From Zonotrichia leucophrys gambelii (taxonomy: Eukaryota; Chordata; Aves; Passeriformes; Passerellidae), in contig NC_088170.1 of the NCBI RefSeq assembly GCF_028769735.1, positions 60,793,585 to 60,857,584 of the forward strand: a stretch of DNA of 64,000 nucleotides, in the 5' to 3' direction. This document shows, piece by piece, positions 25,029-38,020 of the stretch. The notes below the pieces were generated by a model. The model was not told the DNA's origin. It did no database searches and saw only the letters and a list, made by a program, of their open reading frames with translations. The position numbers and the translations under genes are program-made. Numbering within the stretch: position 1 is the stretch's first letter; every line of letters begins with the position of its first letter.

Positions 25029-28000
25029 TCTTTTTTTTTTAGTTGATGGATCTGAATTGTTTGGGCCAAGTGAAACAGCCCTTATGAGAAGAATTTAGAC
25101 TACATCCTTCATCATAGAAAATGCTGATGGCCTAATTATTTTCCTATACAGAAAATGGAGACATTTAGTTAAGAGGTAGTTAACAGACTTCCCTTACAGT
25201 AAATGGGGAGGAAAGAGCATTTTTAGACATGATTCATCTTACCCTAAAGCAGCTGCTTTAGTATATGCCACACTAGCCAGACTCTACAAATGCCTGCAGA
25301 GATCTAAAATAAGGTGAACCTAATTACACCATAATTACCATAAACTGCCTCTACACACAACAAAAGAAATGAGAACTTCCTCAGGGAAATCAGTAAGAGG
25401 AATTTCCATCTGGAATTGCCCTCCTCTGTTTCCACTGACATAGTGAGGAGCTGATGCACTTCAGAAACCACGGTGTGTAGGTGTGATCAAACAAGCTACG
25501 AGTCTCCAGGTGCAGGAAGCTCAGAAATCAGTGTTCTGTGCAGGCCTGTTGAGTAGGCAATAGATGGACCTCCAGTGTTTTTACCTCCTTTGCCAGGGTA
25601 GTTCCTAATATTATTTCCTGCTATAATACAAAGCCCATAAGGCATTTTACAATGCAAGTTAAAACCAGAATATCCACTGGTTCTATTGCTGAGGAACTTA
25701 GCATGAAGAGTAAGGAAGCCTTCAAAATACTCATGGCCATTGCTGCATTTCAAGTACATTGTACTGAGCTACTCAACAATAAAAAAAAATTTGGCTCATT
25801 TCTAAAGGGATCGTTTGAACAGCAAGATTAATTCTTTAGAGAATCAGAGAGACTGAAACTAAGATTGTCCAGCTGAACAGATTTATTTTTATCAATGGGG
25901 TATGCAAAATTACAGCTACTGAAAGTGCTCACAGATTGATAATCTTGGTTTGGAGAGGGCAGTGAGCCACTGACTGATTTGAGCTTATAATCAGAAGGAA
26001 ATTCAAGTCTGCATCTACACAAATTATTAGTTGTCTCTGCATCTTGTTCCTAACAATAACAGATGTTTCAGAAACAGGTGCAAGAGGACCATATCATACC
26101 TATGTGCAGTAACACTGGATCAATATCTATTTCTAACAGTAGAGATTAGGACAAGCCTTGATGTGGACATCTTCACAGTCTTCAGAAAAAAATCAAATTA
26201 ATTATGATCAAACATTCTGAAGATCAATATGTTATTTTGCATATTATTTGGTCAACTCCAATATACATTTACTATTATTTGTCTTTCTAAAAAAAAAAGA
26301 GAAAAGCAATCTCAGTCTTACTGACGCTTTTTTCCCACGAGAACTGCTTCCTAAAAGCATTATTATTTTAATTTTTATTTTCCTAAGCATACTTTTTTAC
26401 ATGCTTATTATTACCAAGTCTTTTTGCCTTTGTGAAGAGGCACAATAACTTTTTTTTATTATCAAATTACCTATTCTAAATATATTTCTGATAATGTGAT
26501 TGTGACAAAGTAGCTATCAATTTGTTTTACAATTTATTTTACTTTAAAAAAATGATAGGGTTTTAAAAAAATATTTCAGAGAGATAAAGAAAGTGGACTG
26601 GTTTTCTGTAATTTAGTTAAGCATTATTTTCAAGAAAAATTAGAAACTCATTAATACAGAAAAATGAGTGAAATATTATCTTGCTCCATTTCTTAATTAG
26701 CAAGGACATGAAGTACTGCTTATCATAGTTACATAGTATTCTGTCTTGATCAATAATTTTTTTTCCGTCAGACTTATTTGGTAAAAATTGTCTGGGAATG
26801 GTCATAAAAATGTTAATAATACACTTTGGAGGACGTGAACCTTTGTGACACAGAAATAAAGACAATTCAAAATCTACCTTTTTAAGAAAGGAGCCCTTGG
26901 CTTTCCCTGTAACTCTGTTCAGCTCCATTATTTTGACTTTTTTTTCCACATATATTTATATTGGGAGTTTTATATGCACTCAGAAACACAGAAGAGAAAA
27001 AGCAAATCTGTCATATCTGATATTAAAGAATACTGCAAAATCTAGAAGAAGTAACTATACAACAAACTCCCTCAATATCACATGATTAAATTTTTGTCCA
27101 TGAGAATAACCGGCTTTAGCCTGAGGTTCTCTGGACCAGACCTGCTTTGTCAGGATAATTGCAGGTAAATTTTGCCCTTTCTTAGTGTGTTGGCAAATTG
27201 GCTGGTAAAAACCTGCACAGCCTCTTGAGCTGGTGCTGGTAGCAAGGGTTATCAGGTAACATCTGCCAGCAAAGGGGATCCATAATCCCCTCGATATCCT
27301 CTCTGACCTTTGCTGAAGCCTGCCAACTCTTCCAGCAGAAAGCTTGACAGGTGTGCAGCAGCCCAACCAGCCTCTGCTGCTTTTTCCCCAAGCAGAATTA
27401 TACATTTATTTTCATATTTAAAGATGTCAGAAATCAAACAGCAAAACTGTTGCCTTTACTGTTCAGATCCAAGCATTTCACATAAACCACATATGATTTA
27501 TTCTGCACCATACAATTATTATACATGAATATGAGATTTTAGTCTTAAATTTTGGTTTAAACATAACAGTGCTGCCTTAGAGGTGGTGAAAAATATCAAA
27601 TAAAACATAATATATCTAAGAAATTGCTTTCATTTTTCTCCATTTGAACAGCACCTTCAGACACCTGCAGTGAAAGGTACAGCCTTCTAAATATAAATTA
27701 TGTGCACTTTTGTGAATCTTGTATATAGTTTCTAAATAGGAAGTCACTTACTAATACTATAACAGATGAACATTTAGATAAAAGAAGCTCCAAATACCAA
27801 AAGAGAGTCCTGAAAGAAAAATAAAACCATTTTCATAAAGCTTCTATAAAGCACACCAAGGAATCAGGAAAGCAATTTTACTGTAAGGCTAGTACTGAGG
27901 TCACTGAATTTATTTCATTCTGGATGCCACCTCCTAAACTACCAAGAATTGAAGGATATGTCAAATTCAATTTGAAAGTAATTTTTTCAGAAATATAAAA

Positions 28001-28608
28001 TAAAGGCTAGAATTTTACATAAAACCTCAATGCAATAATCGTTTAGGTATTCACAGAATACATGCTCCCCAGACCATACCTTGGCCGATACTTACCCCAG
28101 GAAACAAATGCCATGAAAATATTAAAAATAGCCATTCTAAGTCCTCTCCAAAAAGTGCATAAAATTGAAATTATACAGAAATACAGCTAATGCATTAGAA
28201 ATAGATGTAGATAAACAAGCAGCACTTTACTCAGACAACAGTATTGTACTGACTAAGGGAAAACATCTTGCTGGGGTTCAAAGGTGAAGCCATGCCTTTC
28301 TTATGAGCTTTATTTCCTGCAGAAATACTTTGACAGTCTTAATAGCTGAAGATCACAGAAACTTGGACATGTTTGTGTATAGACCACTACCAAACAGCAG
28401 CTAAATCTGACCTATTCAGTTTGCTGTCCAAAACACACTTCTGGGTAAATAAGTATGAATCTTAAGAAACACCCTGTCTCCCACTCCGGAAACCAGTTAC
28501 TCGAGGATATTGTTTGCAGTACTGCAGGAACGGGGATTTGTTTTAGAATCTTGCTGGATGAGTTGAACATCAAGTGCACTAAACAATCAGACATTGGTTC
28601 TTTCTGAA

Positions 28609-28643
28609 TTAATAATAATAAAAATAATAATAAAAATAATAAC
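28609..28643 (+). repeat. AAT/AAAAT microsatellite
   Basis: Repeated AATAAT and AAAAT units. On the reverse strand it produces a leucine-rich frame start (28412-28645), which is an artefact. Confidence 0.7.
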
Positions 28644-29769
28644 AATTCTGAAATGTTCAGATTTTGCTTGTGACCGCTGTCTCAGAAGAGCTCAAAGTTC
28701 ACTTCTGAATAAACCAGAATTCCCTTGTCATTTTTTGTAGATTTTCCTGACAACAGGAAAGTTCAAATGGCTAAGAGCAAAGCAAGAAACAGATTCCATA
28801 AGACAGCTTTAAATGTTAGTCAGGTACACGAGATTGCTTATGTACTTTAAGATCTGATTGCTGCCCCTTACATGAAAACCAGTTTTTCACAAAACCAGAG
28901 CATAACCAGACATATTAGGATTTCACCTGTATAGATATTCTTCCAAGGTGACTGAAGACTTATTTATATAAATGTACATATTTTTATATCAATTGTGCCA
29001 CACCATCAGTTAGAAAAATAACCTTTTACATTAGTTCCACATTTTACAGAGCTGTTTGACAAGTTGCAAAGCAATAGACTTTATTTCCCTGTGCTGTAAT
29101 CAACACATCAACTACTGGAATATTGCCCTGCTGTTTTGTGTCACAAACTGATGTGTAACAGTAGTGACAAACAGGGTCTTACTCTTTTGGTTACAATATT
29201 CATGCATTTCAGTAAATAAGCTTTCATATTTTCCCATTTACTACCACTCCTAAGTTCTACATAACTGCCATAGTATTTATCAATGCCATGCAATTTCATT
29301 TATTTTACAGGTGATTTCTCCCACAGTTGTTTTCCTATACAACTTCCAGGCATACCTGGAAAGCATCATCCCTCCCACCATGCTACTCCTGACAGCAGTT
29401 TTGTCTCTGCTAGAAAACTTTTAATATTAACAACAATAAAAGTCATGCATGAGAAGAGTCAGATGATTTTATTTCTCTGGCAACTAATATATCAGATGCA
29501 CTGCAAGAACATGAATGAAATTGTTCCACAGAGAGACTGAGAGCTTGAACTTAGCAGTTAACAGCAAAGAAACCTACTCTGGGCTTTCTACACATAAGAT
29601 ACTACAGAATCCTCCACCCTCCAGGATCCTTAGGGCAAAATAATGGTGAATTAATAGAGCTCCAATCCTAAAGTGTTTGAGACCTCTTCAGTAGTTTTAA
29701 AGAGAGAAATTGTGCTAAGCTCTGGAAGAGCTTAAACTGGGGAGGTAGTCACTATTTCAGCACTGCATG

Positions 29770-29925
29770 TGACTTTCTCATGGGAAGTGATTCCCACCTC
29801 ACTCTGGCACAGGTGAGGGCACAGCTGGAGCTCTGGAGTGGGTTCTGGTTGGGCTCTCCAGCATGAAACAGACACAGTCCAGAGAGAAACACAAAAGCAA
29901 TCTGAGTGCTGGAGCACACAACGAG
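29770..29925 (+). mobile_element. Decayed CR1 LINE fragment (sense)
   Basis: It aligns by eye to the CR1 region upstream of the 3' end. GGAAGTGATTCCCACCTC corresponds to the GAGGTGATTCTCCCC block. CACAGCTGGAGCTCTGGAGTG and GTTCTGGTTGGGCTC correspond to CACCTGGAGTACTG and GTTCTGGGGCCCCC. CAGTCCAGAGAGAAACAC corresponds to GTCCAGAGGAGGGCCAC. Divergence is high. No coding capacity remains. Confidence 0.5.
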
Positions 29926-30179
29926 TGTATCAAGAAATGTGGCAAAGCAGAGCACATTTGACATTTTAATTCTCCACTCCTGACAGCATATAATAGCTGC
30001 TGTTTTCTGTTAGCTACTCAGAGGGTACATTTCCCTGAAACACATATGATTTTATTGATATTTTAATTGCATTTGGTTTTAACTTATGGCTAATAATGGG
30101 TCTCTTCTTTGCCATAGTACCTTCTTCTTGCAGATTAGCCAGCAGAATTTTTGTGTTTTGGTGCCCTGAGAGATATTGA

Positions 30180-30305
30180 AACACTCATTATTATCCACAG
30201 CTCTCAGAGAACAAAGTTGAAGTGACTTGCTTGGGGCTGTGAAGAAGCTGTTAGACAGTGAGGGTCAGAACACAGATCTTGGTATCTTAAGCTATAGCCA
30301 GTCTT
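30180..30305 (+). mobile_element. MIR-like SINE relic
   Basis: The core reads AAGTTGAAGTGACTTGCTTG, then GAAGCTGTTAGACAGTGAGG, then GTCAGAACACAGATCTTGGT. These follow the order of the MIR consensus from memory: GAGGTTAAGTGACTTGCCCA, CACAGCTAGTAAGTGGCAGAG, GGATTCGAACCCAGATCT. The flank ATCCACAGCTCTCAGAGAAC sits where MIR has its ATGAGGAAACTGAGG block. The similarity is weak but collinear over about 120 bp. MIR copies exist in birds but are few and old. Confidence 0.5.
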
Positions 30306-33300
30306 ACATAAAAAATATTGTTTCACATTGAACCAAGAACCCATTTTAACAGGCCACCAATTTTATTTATTTATTTATTTTTAATATAATAACATGCTGG
30401 CGTGCTTGTAGCAAGAACCAAACAATTCATAGCAAAGAAAGAGAGACTATTAAACCCCCACAGCAAAAGAACATAACCACAGAGAAAACGGTGTTTGTTC
30501 TAATGACCTGCCCTGAAGATCCTGTAGGGCATCAGAGCTGACCTCCTTCGGTGGCACAGAATAAAAGAGGAAGATCTTGAAGGAAATGGGTCTGATCTAT
30601 TCAATCTGCTTGGAGCATTTATGCCAAAGTTTCATAGCTCACCTAACTAGATTATCCATTCCTTAGAAAAAAAAGATTAATTGAAATTGAAATAAAGAGT
30701 TTAAAGTCTTTCTAAATCAGGTAACTCCAGAGCTGTAAATAGAGGTACTGAATAAGTGCACACAGTCCAACAATCATAAAAAATATTAACTTTGCCCAAG
30801 GCCTGAAGGAGATGCAACTTTTCTGCACAGATGCAAAAATACAACAAAACAAAATAAAAGCTCACTCAAACCCCAAATTTGAGCATTCCAGTTGAAAGGA
30901 TAAGGCACTGGACTTTACCTGCAGCATGACATGAAGAACTGATAAATTGGGCTACTAAGACCATAGTCTATTTCTTCAAAAAGGCAATGTTCTTGTGGTC
31001 TTCTGCTGCTGATGTCATTCAGTCCAATAATTATATTAATTGAATTGTACTTTTTGTACAATACCATTTACATGAGCCAGAGGTACACAGGAAAAGGGGT
31101 GTTCTGTTCTTCTAGAATAAGAAAAAAACTTTAGTTCTGGAAATTATTGTAACTTGATTTCGGTGATCCTCCAAACTCCTCTGAATAAAGACAATAGGAA
31201 GAATGGAGAGAACAAGAAAAAAGAATCTCTAGTTACTTCAATGTAATGTTCCTTCTTTTTTTTTGAAAAAACCTTCAGATTGCTTCCTTTCTGTGACAAC
31301 CAGTAAGAGCAGTAATCTCTGAAATACTCACTTTGCCCAAGGTATCCATTAAGAAATGCTGCAACATACCATTTGACTGGAGACACATCAATTGTAATAC
31401 CTAATTTTCAAGATACCTTTCTCTTTGGTATTCCCAGAGTCTTAGAGTGCTGCCTTTACACTGTTGTGCTACAGAAGGATGAGACTTAAAGCAAGCACAG
31501 TAGATATATAATCAACTTTATATCTTTTTTTATATCTTTACTATCTATATAGAATCTATATAGATATAGAAAGAATAGAATAATTTTCTCTTTACTTCCT
31601 GAATTCTGTCTTGACTCTTTATCTTCTCATAAGCTTCAATAAAAACAGCAAGAAACAGGGGATTTCCATGAAGGATAAGAAAGTTCAATATTCTGGAAAG
31701 AGGAATAGAAATAGCAAGATTCAAATATCAAAGAAGTACAAACCACTTCAATCTCTATGTGGCTGAGGATGTGGGCAAATGACCAAACAAGGTCAAGTGA
31801 CAGCAGTGAACAAAGTCACTTCAGAGCAGCCAAGGAAGTGTCACCAGTTGCCAGGACTGGCCTGCCTCTCCAGTGAAGGATAATGAAGCACATGAGTATG
31901 ACCTCGTGACTGAAGAGGTTAAAAATATGTGCATTGTTCAGCAGCTGCCCAGCATTAATTTATTATATTACTATAACTCATCTGCTCTCAAACATCAACT
32001 CTCATCTTTTAGTTGCCACCACCCTTTTCCCGTCCTGTCAATCCAGAGTAAAGAGTCTTCAGGGAAGAACTGTCTCCTCTCACACACTTCTGTAGCACAT
32101 GGCAAAATTTGGTGTCTGCTTATTTTTTGGAATTCTAGCTGTCGGTGAAATAAAAAAAAAAAGGAAAGAAAAAAAAAAGCAGAATAATGCTTCATATTTA
32201 CTAATATTTTTTCTGCCTGCATTTTTCATACATACTCAATTGTGTTTTTATGGGGTGGAAAAAATCTTTAGCTGAAAGACACCTCTTATCTTTGCAAATA
32301 TTACTCCTGGATTCCCATTTTCTGGTTAGTCCATAAAAGCAGACATCTATTTTGCAGAGGATTCATGCCAATGCATCATTTGTATAGATCCAAGTGACAG
32401 AATTCAGACACAAAAAATAACTCTAATGCATTTGTATCTGTAGTTCTGGGGAGTTCTGCATTCAGGGCACATCTCTACCATAGTTCATTTCTTAGTAAAA
32501 GGCTTTGAGCTATAGTATATGAAAAGCACTAAATAATCCGTACCAGAGTATAAAGTGAACCACCTTATATTTAAAGATTAATGTTTCCTCCAGCTGAATA
32601 ACTCTCTTTTGGAACTATCCGTGCTTCTGTGCAGGGGCTGTGTATAAATTGTGTGAATTAAAAATAAGGAGAAAAGGTTCATATGGCATTTTGCCTTGGA
32701 ACTATTTACCTACACTTCAGACATGCTCAATGGGGAAAATAAAAAATTTTAGAAGTCCTTAATTTCATTGATCCTCTGCTGGAACTAGTTTTAATTGTTG
32801 ATGCTGGTTTTTCTCCAACTGCTCAACATTACTTTAACTTGTTTATCATCATATTTTCATATGAGGCTTCTCAAACCTTATTATCTCCAGAGAGGCCTTG
32901 CAGGCTTGTCCACACAGCAAAAGAATCTGCAAGGTTAAAATCAGGCCTGGGATGGACACAAGCTCAGACAGGTCCACATTCCTGTTCACTGCTGCCATCC
33001 CTAGCCCAGGCAGTTTTACCAAAGTTAGTAACTACAAGACTGATGATTGCTGAAAGAAACACTGACCCAAACCTCCCACTGCAATTTCACAAAATATCAC
33101 ATGTAAAAAGGATATAATTTTATCACTTTTGCCACCAAAGTATCAGCAGAGGTGAGACAATGTCATTTTCTGCTTCACTGTTCAATATCAAAGAAATATT
33201 AAATACAAACTAACCATAATCTTCTAAACTGTTAAACCACACAATCAGAAGCCCTACACATTGATTTAAAATAAAAGTTGATGGCAGAAAGGGTCAGCAA

Positions 33301-36280
33301 CTTCTGGCTTTTGAAATGGGAAAGTCTAAAACATCCTCATGCAGTACAAAATATACCCTGAGTCAGCACTCTCAGGGAAACCCCAGCTCTCCCCAAGTTC
33401 ATTTGCAACAGCAGGAAGAACATGTCCTGAGGTTAAAGAGACACATATTTTTCTACTGAAATATTTTCTATTACACAAATGTTCCCAAATGTACAAAAGT
33501 ATTGCTTTTCAAAACACATGGACACAAGCTCGGAACCAGAAATATTAAGAACACATTAAACATTGCTCAGCAGCCTGAAATTATCGTGAAATTGCAGAGA
33601 CAAAATGCAAGCAAATTTACACCACACAGTTCCTAATAACAGCAGTGATTTCAGCCCTTGCTGTTAACTCCAATTTAATTGGGTATTGTCTTTTCAATTT
33701 CCTAATAACAAAATATTTTGATTTTTCTATTAAGTTCCAAGTGTACTGAACAGGCAGATGCAACCTGCATCACAATTCTCTACTACTGCAGTACCAGCAA
33801 CTGTGGCAAGTGAGCAGAGCACAGCACTGTGCTGTGCAGTGTTGGCTGCCTGTAGCAGAAAAGGGCTCAGCTCTGAGAGGCTGAAAACCTTCACTAAAAC
33901 TGCAAGAAGGACAACAAAAAGGTGCAATTTACAACACAGAATTTTGGGATTAAAAGAAGCATTCAGCCAAGGATGCGACAACAGGACAACTCTGACATGG
34001 ACAAGCTGTGCACTGCCTAATCAGCAAGGTCTTCTCTTACATTTTTGAATAGAATACTTCACTATTGAATATCTATAAGCAACTCTTTTCCTTTTAGTAA
34101 CACAGAATTTATTTAGTAATACAGAAACTTACAGTGATGTTCTGGATTCAGAAAATTCTTTCCCATTCAGATCTTTTACTCAGATGTTGATGCTCTAAGT
34201 ACCTATGAATGATTTTAATGTACTTGTAGTGGAGAAATTCAAAGCAAGGCATTTGCCAAGACATAGATTTGTCCTATACACATTGCAGTACAAGTGGAAA
34301 TGATCTACAGCAACGTTTAGACCCAGAACCCCATGGCTTAATGTTTTTTTGTTACTGAGAACTTTTGCCTTTGGCTGTCTGAACTTAAAAATCAATTCGC
34401 TACTTTAAACTTTATGCTGCTGATGTCATTTTTATTGTTGAACTCAATGATCTGAGAACTTCAAAGAACAAGATCATGAAAAATTGCTTCCCATTTACCA
34501 CAGTTTGAAGCAAAAGGTGACCAGTTTTTGTCAAGTCTTCAGCTTCTTTGCCCTTGTGCAGCATGAAACTCTGTGGGATCACTTCGTGATTAGTAGAACC
34601 AAATTTGAATCTCCAGCTAAAGATTTTGGCTCTCACATGCCATGTTCATATTCTTTTCCATTTTAACAAACTCCTAATACCTCTCTCTATTTTCAGTTTT
34701 ATGACTGACTTTTATTGATGTATTTCTGCTCTCAGCTATGTTTACTACTAGTTTATGGCAATATAATCAAGATCAGATTTCATTTTGGTGCCCGTGAAGC
34801 CATTTTCCTAAACAAAATAAAAATTGTACCCCTGTATCTATGATTCCTAAATAATTGTTGGTGATATTTTGGCATTGGATCTGATTTTCTTAATGTCTCA
34901 CTCTCCTTTGCTTCTCAGAACCAAGACAGATTGCCCACCTGAAATGTCAAACACCTAAAGAAAAGTCATTCATGTCTATCTGGGATCCCCTAGTCTCCTT
35001 TTCCTCGCTCCTTCAGCAGAAGCGAGGGCTTAGCTGCATCACCCAGTGACATAAATAAGCAGAAAACTGAGGTTTTCCCATTTTCCAGACCCCTGGCTTG
35101 TGCTATTCCCTGCTGACCCCACCAGCCATCCCCTTCTCTGTAGGTACCTGGCCACATCACGGCTGTGGCTCAGCACAGGAGCCCCTCCATCCTTCCACAG
35201 GGTTCTCCTCTTTGTGGGGGCCCTTTCCCATCAGCAGGCTGCCTTCTCTCATCCCAGTGCTGCCAGACCATCAAAGGAAACATTATCACTGCTTTGATGT
35301 GAGAGGTCAGAGAACGATTTTTGCTAATTGACAGCATTTTCACTGTTTGCTGACAACCAGAACACTAAGTTTGGCCTGAAGCCCTGGATTCTGGCTTATA
35401 CTTTTCATTCCTCATGGTGCTAAACTGAAATGACTGCACATTATAAACAGATATTTGGAGAGAACATCTCCATCACTCCATTTTTATTTGAGCTTTCTTC
35501 TATAGACAGGCTTTTTATTTGTTTCCTTCCACTATAAAAATCATCTCTTTTTTTTTTTTTCTCTATACCTTTATTTATGCAACAGATGATTTTGTGTTTA
35601 TCTGAATGTTTTCTGTCATTTCTAATTTGATTGCTTCGATGACTGAGCAATTTGGTGTCTGAAATCAAAACTCTGAAAATGTCAGGGTATAAGCTACAAC
35701 ATCTTAGCTTTACTTTTATAAGGCCATAGAGTCTCTCCTCAGATTTCTGCTTTCTTAAATGTGTTTGAATGGAGCTATAAAACAAGTCTCCTGCAGGAAC
35801 GAGTCGGTCAGTGAATGGTTATTGCTTCAGTGGGAGCAATCACACAGTATCACCAAATCTGTCAGATGGACAGAGCTAATTCTTTGGTGTTTGGCTAGTA
35901 ATTACAGAGCATGGGAAAATGCCTCTTAACCTGGAGGCAGTAACTACAACTGCTGACACACTGTTACCCTGGTACCATGAAGAAGCTGGCAGGGAGATTA
36001 GTGTTCCCAAAGTCAGTGCTTGCCAGCAGTTATTGAAGCATGTGTTGTGAGATACTGTAGAAAGTTACAATAAGGAGTAGCTGATGCTGCAGCTCTGTTT
36101 ATTGGATTGCAACTCCACCTTCTCCTGTTCCAGGGGGCAAAAAACCCTCTGTGCAGACACTGCAACAGGAATGGCTCTGTAAATTTGGTCTTGAATGATC
36201 CATTTGATTACTTCTAATTGAGGATTTGGACTCAAGAGCAGGACTTTTTGATTGACAAATTCACAGAAGAATCCAAATTC
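30306..36280. other. Unique noncoding sequence with small simple repeats
   Basis: No gene seen. A (TTTA)n stretch lies at about 30361-30382. An AT-rich perfect inverted repeat (TATCTATATAG / CTATATAGATA, 3-nt loop) is at 31542-31566. A locally GC-richer stretch at 35090-35300 has overlapping 65-77 codon frames but no recognisable domain. Many short frames on both strands look like chance. Confidence 0.5.
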
Positions 36281-36993
36281 ACAGAAACCACATAGAATGG
36301 TTTGGGTAGGAAGAGACCATGAAGATCACCTCATTCCAGCCCCCATTGCCTTGGGAAGGGACTCCTTCCACGAGACCAGGTTGATCAGAGTTCTATCCAA
36401 CCTGGCCCACTTCCAGGGAGGGAGCATCCACAACTTTCCTGGGCAACCTGTTCCAGTGCCTCACCACCCTCACAGCAAAAAATTTCTTCCTAGTAACTAA
36501 TTTAAACCTACACTTTTTCAGTTTGAAGCCATTTTTCCTGTCCCTGTAACCATAGGCCCATGTAAAATGCTTCTCTCAACTTTTCTTGTAGGCTCCTTTC
36601 AGGTACTGGAAGGCAGCAATTTGGTCACCCTGGAGCCTTCTCTTCTCCAGGCTGAACAATCCCAATTCTCGAGGCCTTTCCTCAAAGGAGAGACTCCATC
36701 CCGTTAATCATCTTAGTGCCCTTCCTCTGGACTTGTTCTGACAGGTCGATGTGCTTCCTTGCTGGGGATCCCAGAGCTGGATGGAACTCAGGTGGGGTCA
36801 AAGCAGAGCAGAGGGGCAGAATTTCCTTCCTGCCCAGCTGCCCACACTGCTTTGGATGCCCACTGGGACACAACTGGCTTTGCACATTGCTGGGTCGCAT
36901 CCAGACTCTTATCCAGCAGCATCTCCATTGCCACTGAAGACTGAGGCACAGAAGCTGTTGAATACCTCACCCTCCTCCTCATCCATTACTAGC
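36281..36993 (-). mobile_element. Avian CR1 LINE 3' portion (reverse), about 710 bp
   Basis: Read left to right, this is the reverse complement of CR1. It contains CATAGAATGGTTTGGGTAGG, CACTTCCAGGGAGGGAGC, GGGCAACCTGTTCCAGTG, TTTCTTCCTAGTAACTAA, TTGGTCACCCTGGAGCCTTC and CTCCAGGCTGAACAATCCC. It then runs into the more upstream block CTGAAGACTGAGGCACAGAA and TACCTCACCCTCCTCCTC. It is the longest CR1 in the window and is 5' truncated at 36993, exactly where an LTR begins. No intact reverse-transcriptase frame remains. The open frames reported by simple translation here (36252-37005) are repeat-derived. Confidence 0.9.
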
Positions 36994-37644
36994 TGTCCTG
37001 GTTGAGGGCAGATTTGGGAGAGAACCCCCAAAGGGGCTCCTCTAGGAAAGCAGATTCTATTGGCCCCTCCCCACAACCAGTTTGGGAGAAAATATCCCTT
37101 GGAGAAAGGTGGGAAAAAACCTGCTTATTAAACAATAAAACCTAAACAATATTAAGCAATAAAACCCTTTGATGCTCCAAAAGAGATGACAAACTCAGAA
37201 AGTCCCCTACCCAGGTTGCAGCTCAGCTCACTCAGTCTCTCATCAGTCCCTCAGTGCTGGAAATGTCGCGGCCCAGGCCCGGCCTGGTGGGCCTCAGGTG
37301 GAGCTGCCGGTGCTCTGCTGGTGTTCAGGCCAGAGGAGGGCTGAACAGCTCCAAAAAAAGGGAAAAAGAAAAAAAAAAAAAAAACATTCCAGGGAACTTC
37401 TTTACCTCAGCTAGATAAACTAGCTAAAATAAAGGAAAGCTCTGTCCTGCTGTGTGTCCCTCCACAGACAGCACAGTCCAGGAGAAGGAGTGTGGAGGAG
37501 TGAGTGCCATGTCTGAAAACAAAATGCCGCTTCTTCTCTCCCTCCTTCACTCTCTGGAACAAGTCTTAGAGGGGCAAAACTTATTATTCAGCATAAACAG
37601 AACAACATGACTCGGGATAAAAGCATCATATAGTCAACCCAGCA
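36994..37644. mobile_element. Songbird-type ERV solo LTR, about 650 bp
   Basis: It starts TGTCCTGGTTGA and ends GTCAACCCAGCA. The reverse complement of that end is TGCTGGGTTGAC, so the ends form an imperfect terminal inverted repeat as LTRs do. The interior contains AACAATAAAACC and CAATAAAACCC, a CpG-bearing block GTCGCGGCCCAGGCCC, and CTAGATAAACTAGC. I recognise this as a common passerine ERV LTR, from memory. Transcriptional orientation is not certain, as AATAAA-like motifs fit neither direction cleanly. No target-site duplication is visible (left flank ACTAGC, right flank CTGTGT). The left edge coincides with the truncation of the reverse CR1. Confidence 0.65.
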
Positions 37645-38020
37645 CTGTGTACTGGGGGGGGGCCAGGAGGAGAGTGAAGGGGTGTACACCTTCGCTGACC
37701 ATTCTTTTGAGGGTTACACACCCATAGAAACCTTCTGGCTCTAACACAATTCCTAAGCTGAAGGGGAGAGGCTGATAAGTTGTTTTTAACCAATTTCTCT
37801 TCCTCTTTCAAGCACCAGATGAGCATGATTTCTCTCTATCCAATTGCTTCAATTTACAGAGGCAGGAGAGACACCTGTGGGAATCAGCTGATGGGACAAT
37901 TTTGGGTGAGCCAAAAGCAAGATCTGAGTGAGCTCTGGCTGGGAGCACAGCACACACCCACAGCCAGCTCAGCACCCAGCTCCATTCTCAGTGTAAAACC
38001 CGCAAGTACATCAGAAAAAT
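37645..38020. other. Unassigned GC-richer sequence beside the LTR
   Basis: It begins with a run of about ten G's (near 37655) and is more GC-rich than the background. Phrases such as CTTCTGGCTCTAACACAATT and CTAAGCTGAAGGGGAGAGG look like a decayed repeat, possibly ERV leader or internal sequence. I cannot assign it or find a primer-binding site. Confidence 0.3.

Larger units (their letters stand above)
22782..29769. other. Unique AT-rich noncoding sequence
   Basis: No gene or named repeat seen. Very AT-rich at 22900-23600. A perfect 9-bp palindrome flanked by T runs lies at 25009-25028, and an AAT-rich microsatellite at 28609-28643. A somewhat GC-richer unassigned piece lies at about 27090-27400 with overlapping 60-116 codon frames. 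None has a domain. Confidence 0.5.

Noticed and set aside
36252..37005. Several 61-84 codon frames on both strands
   Set aside because: They fall inside the reverse-strand CR1 and are not a reverse-transcriptase frame.
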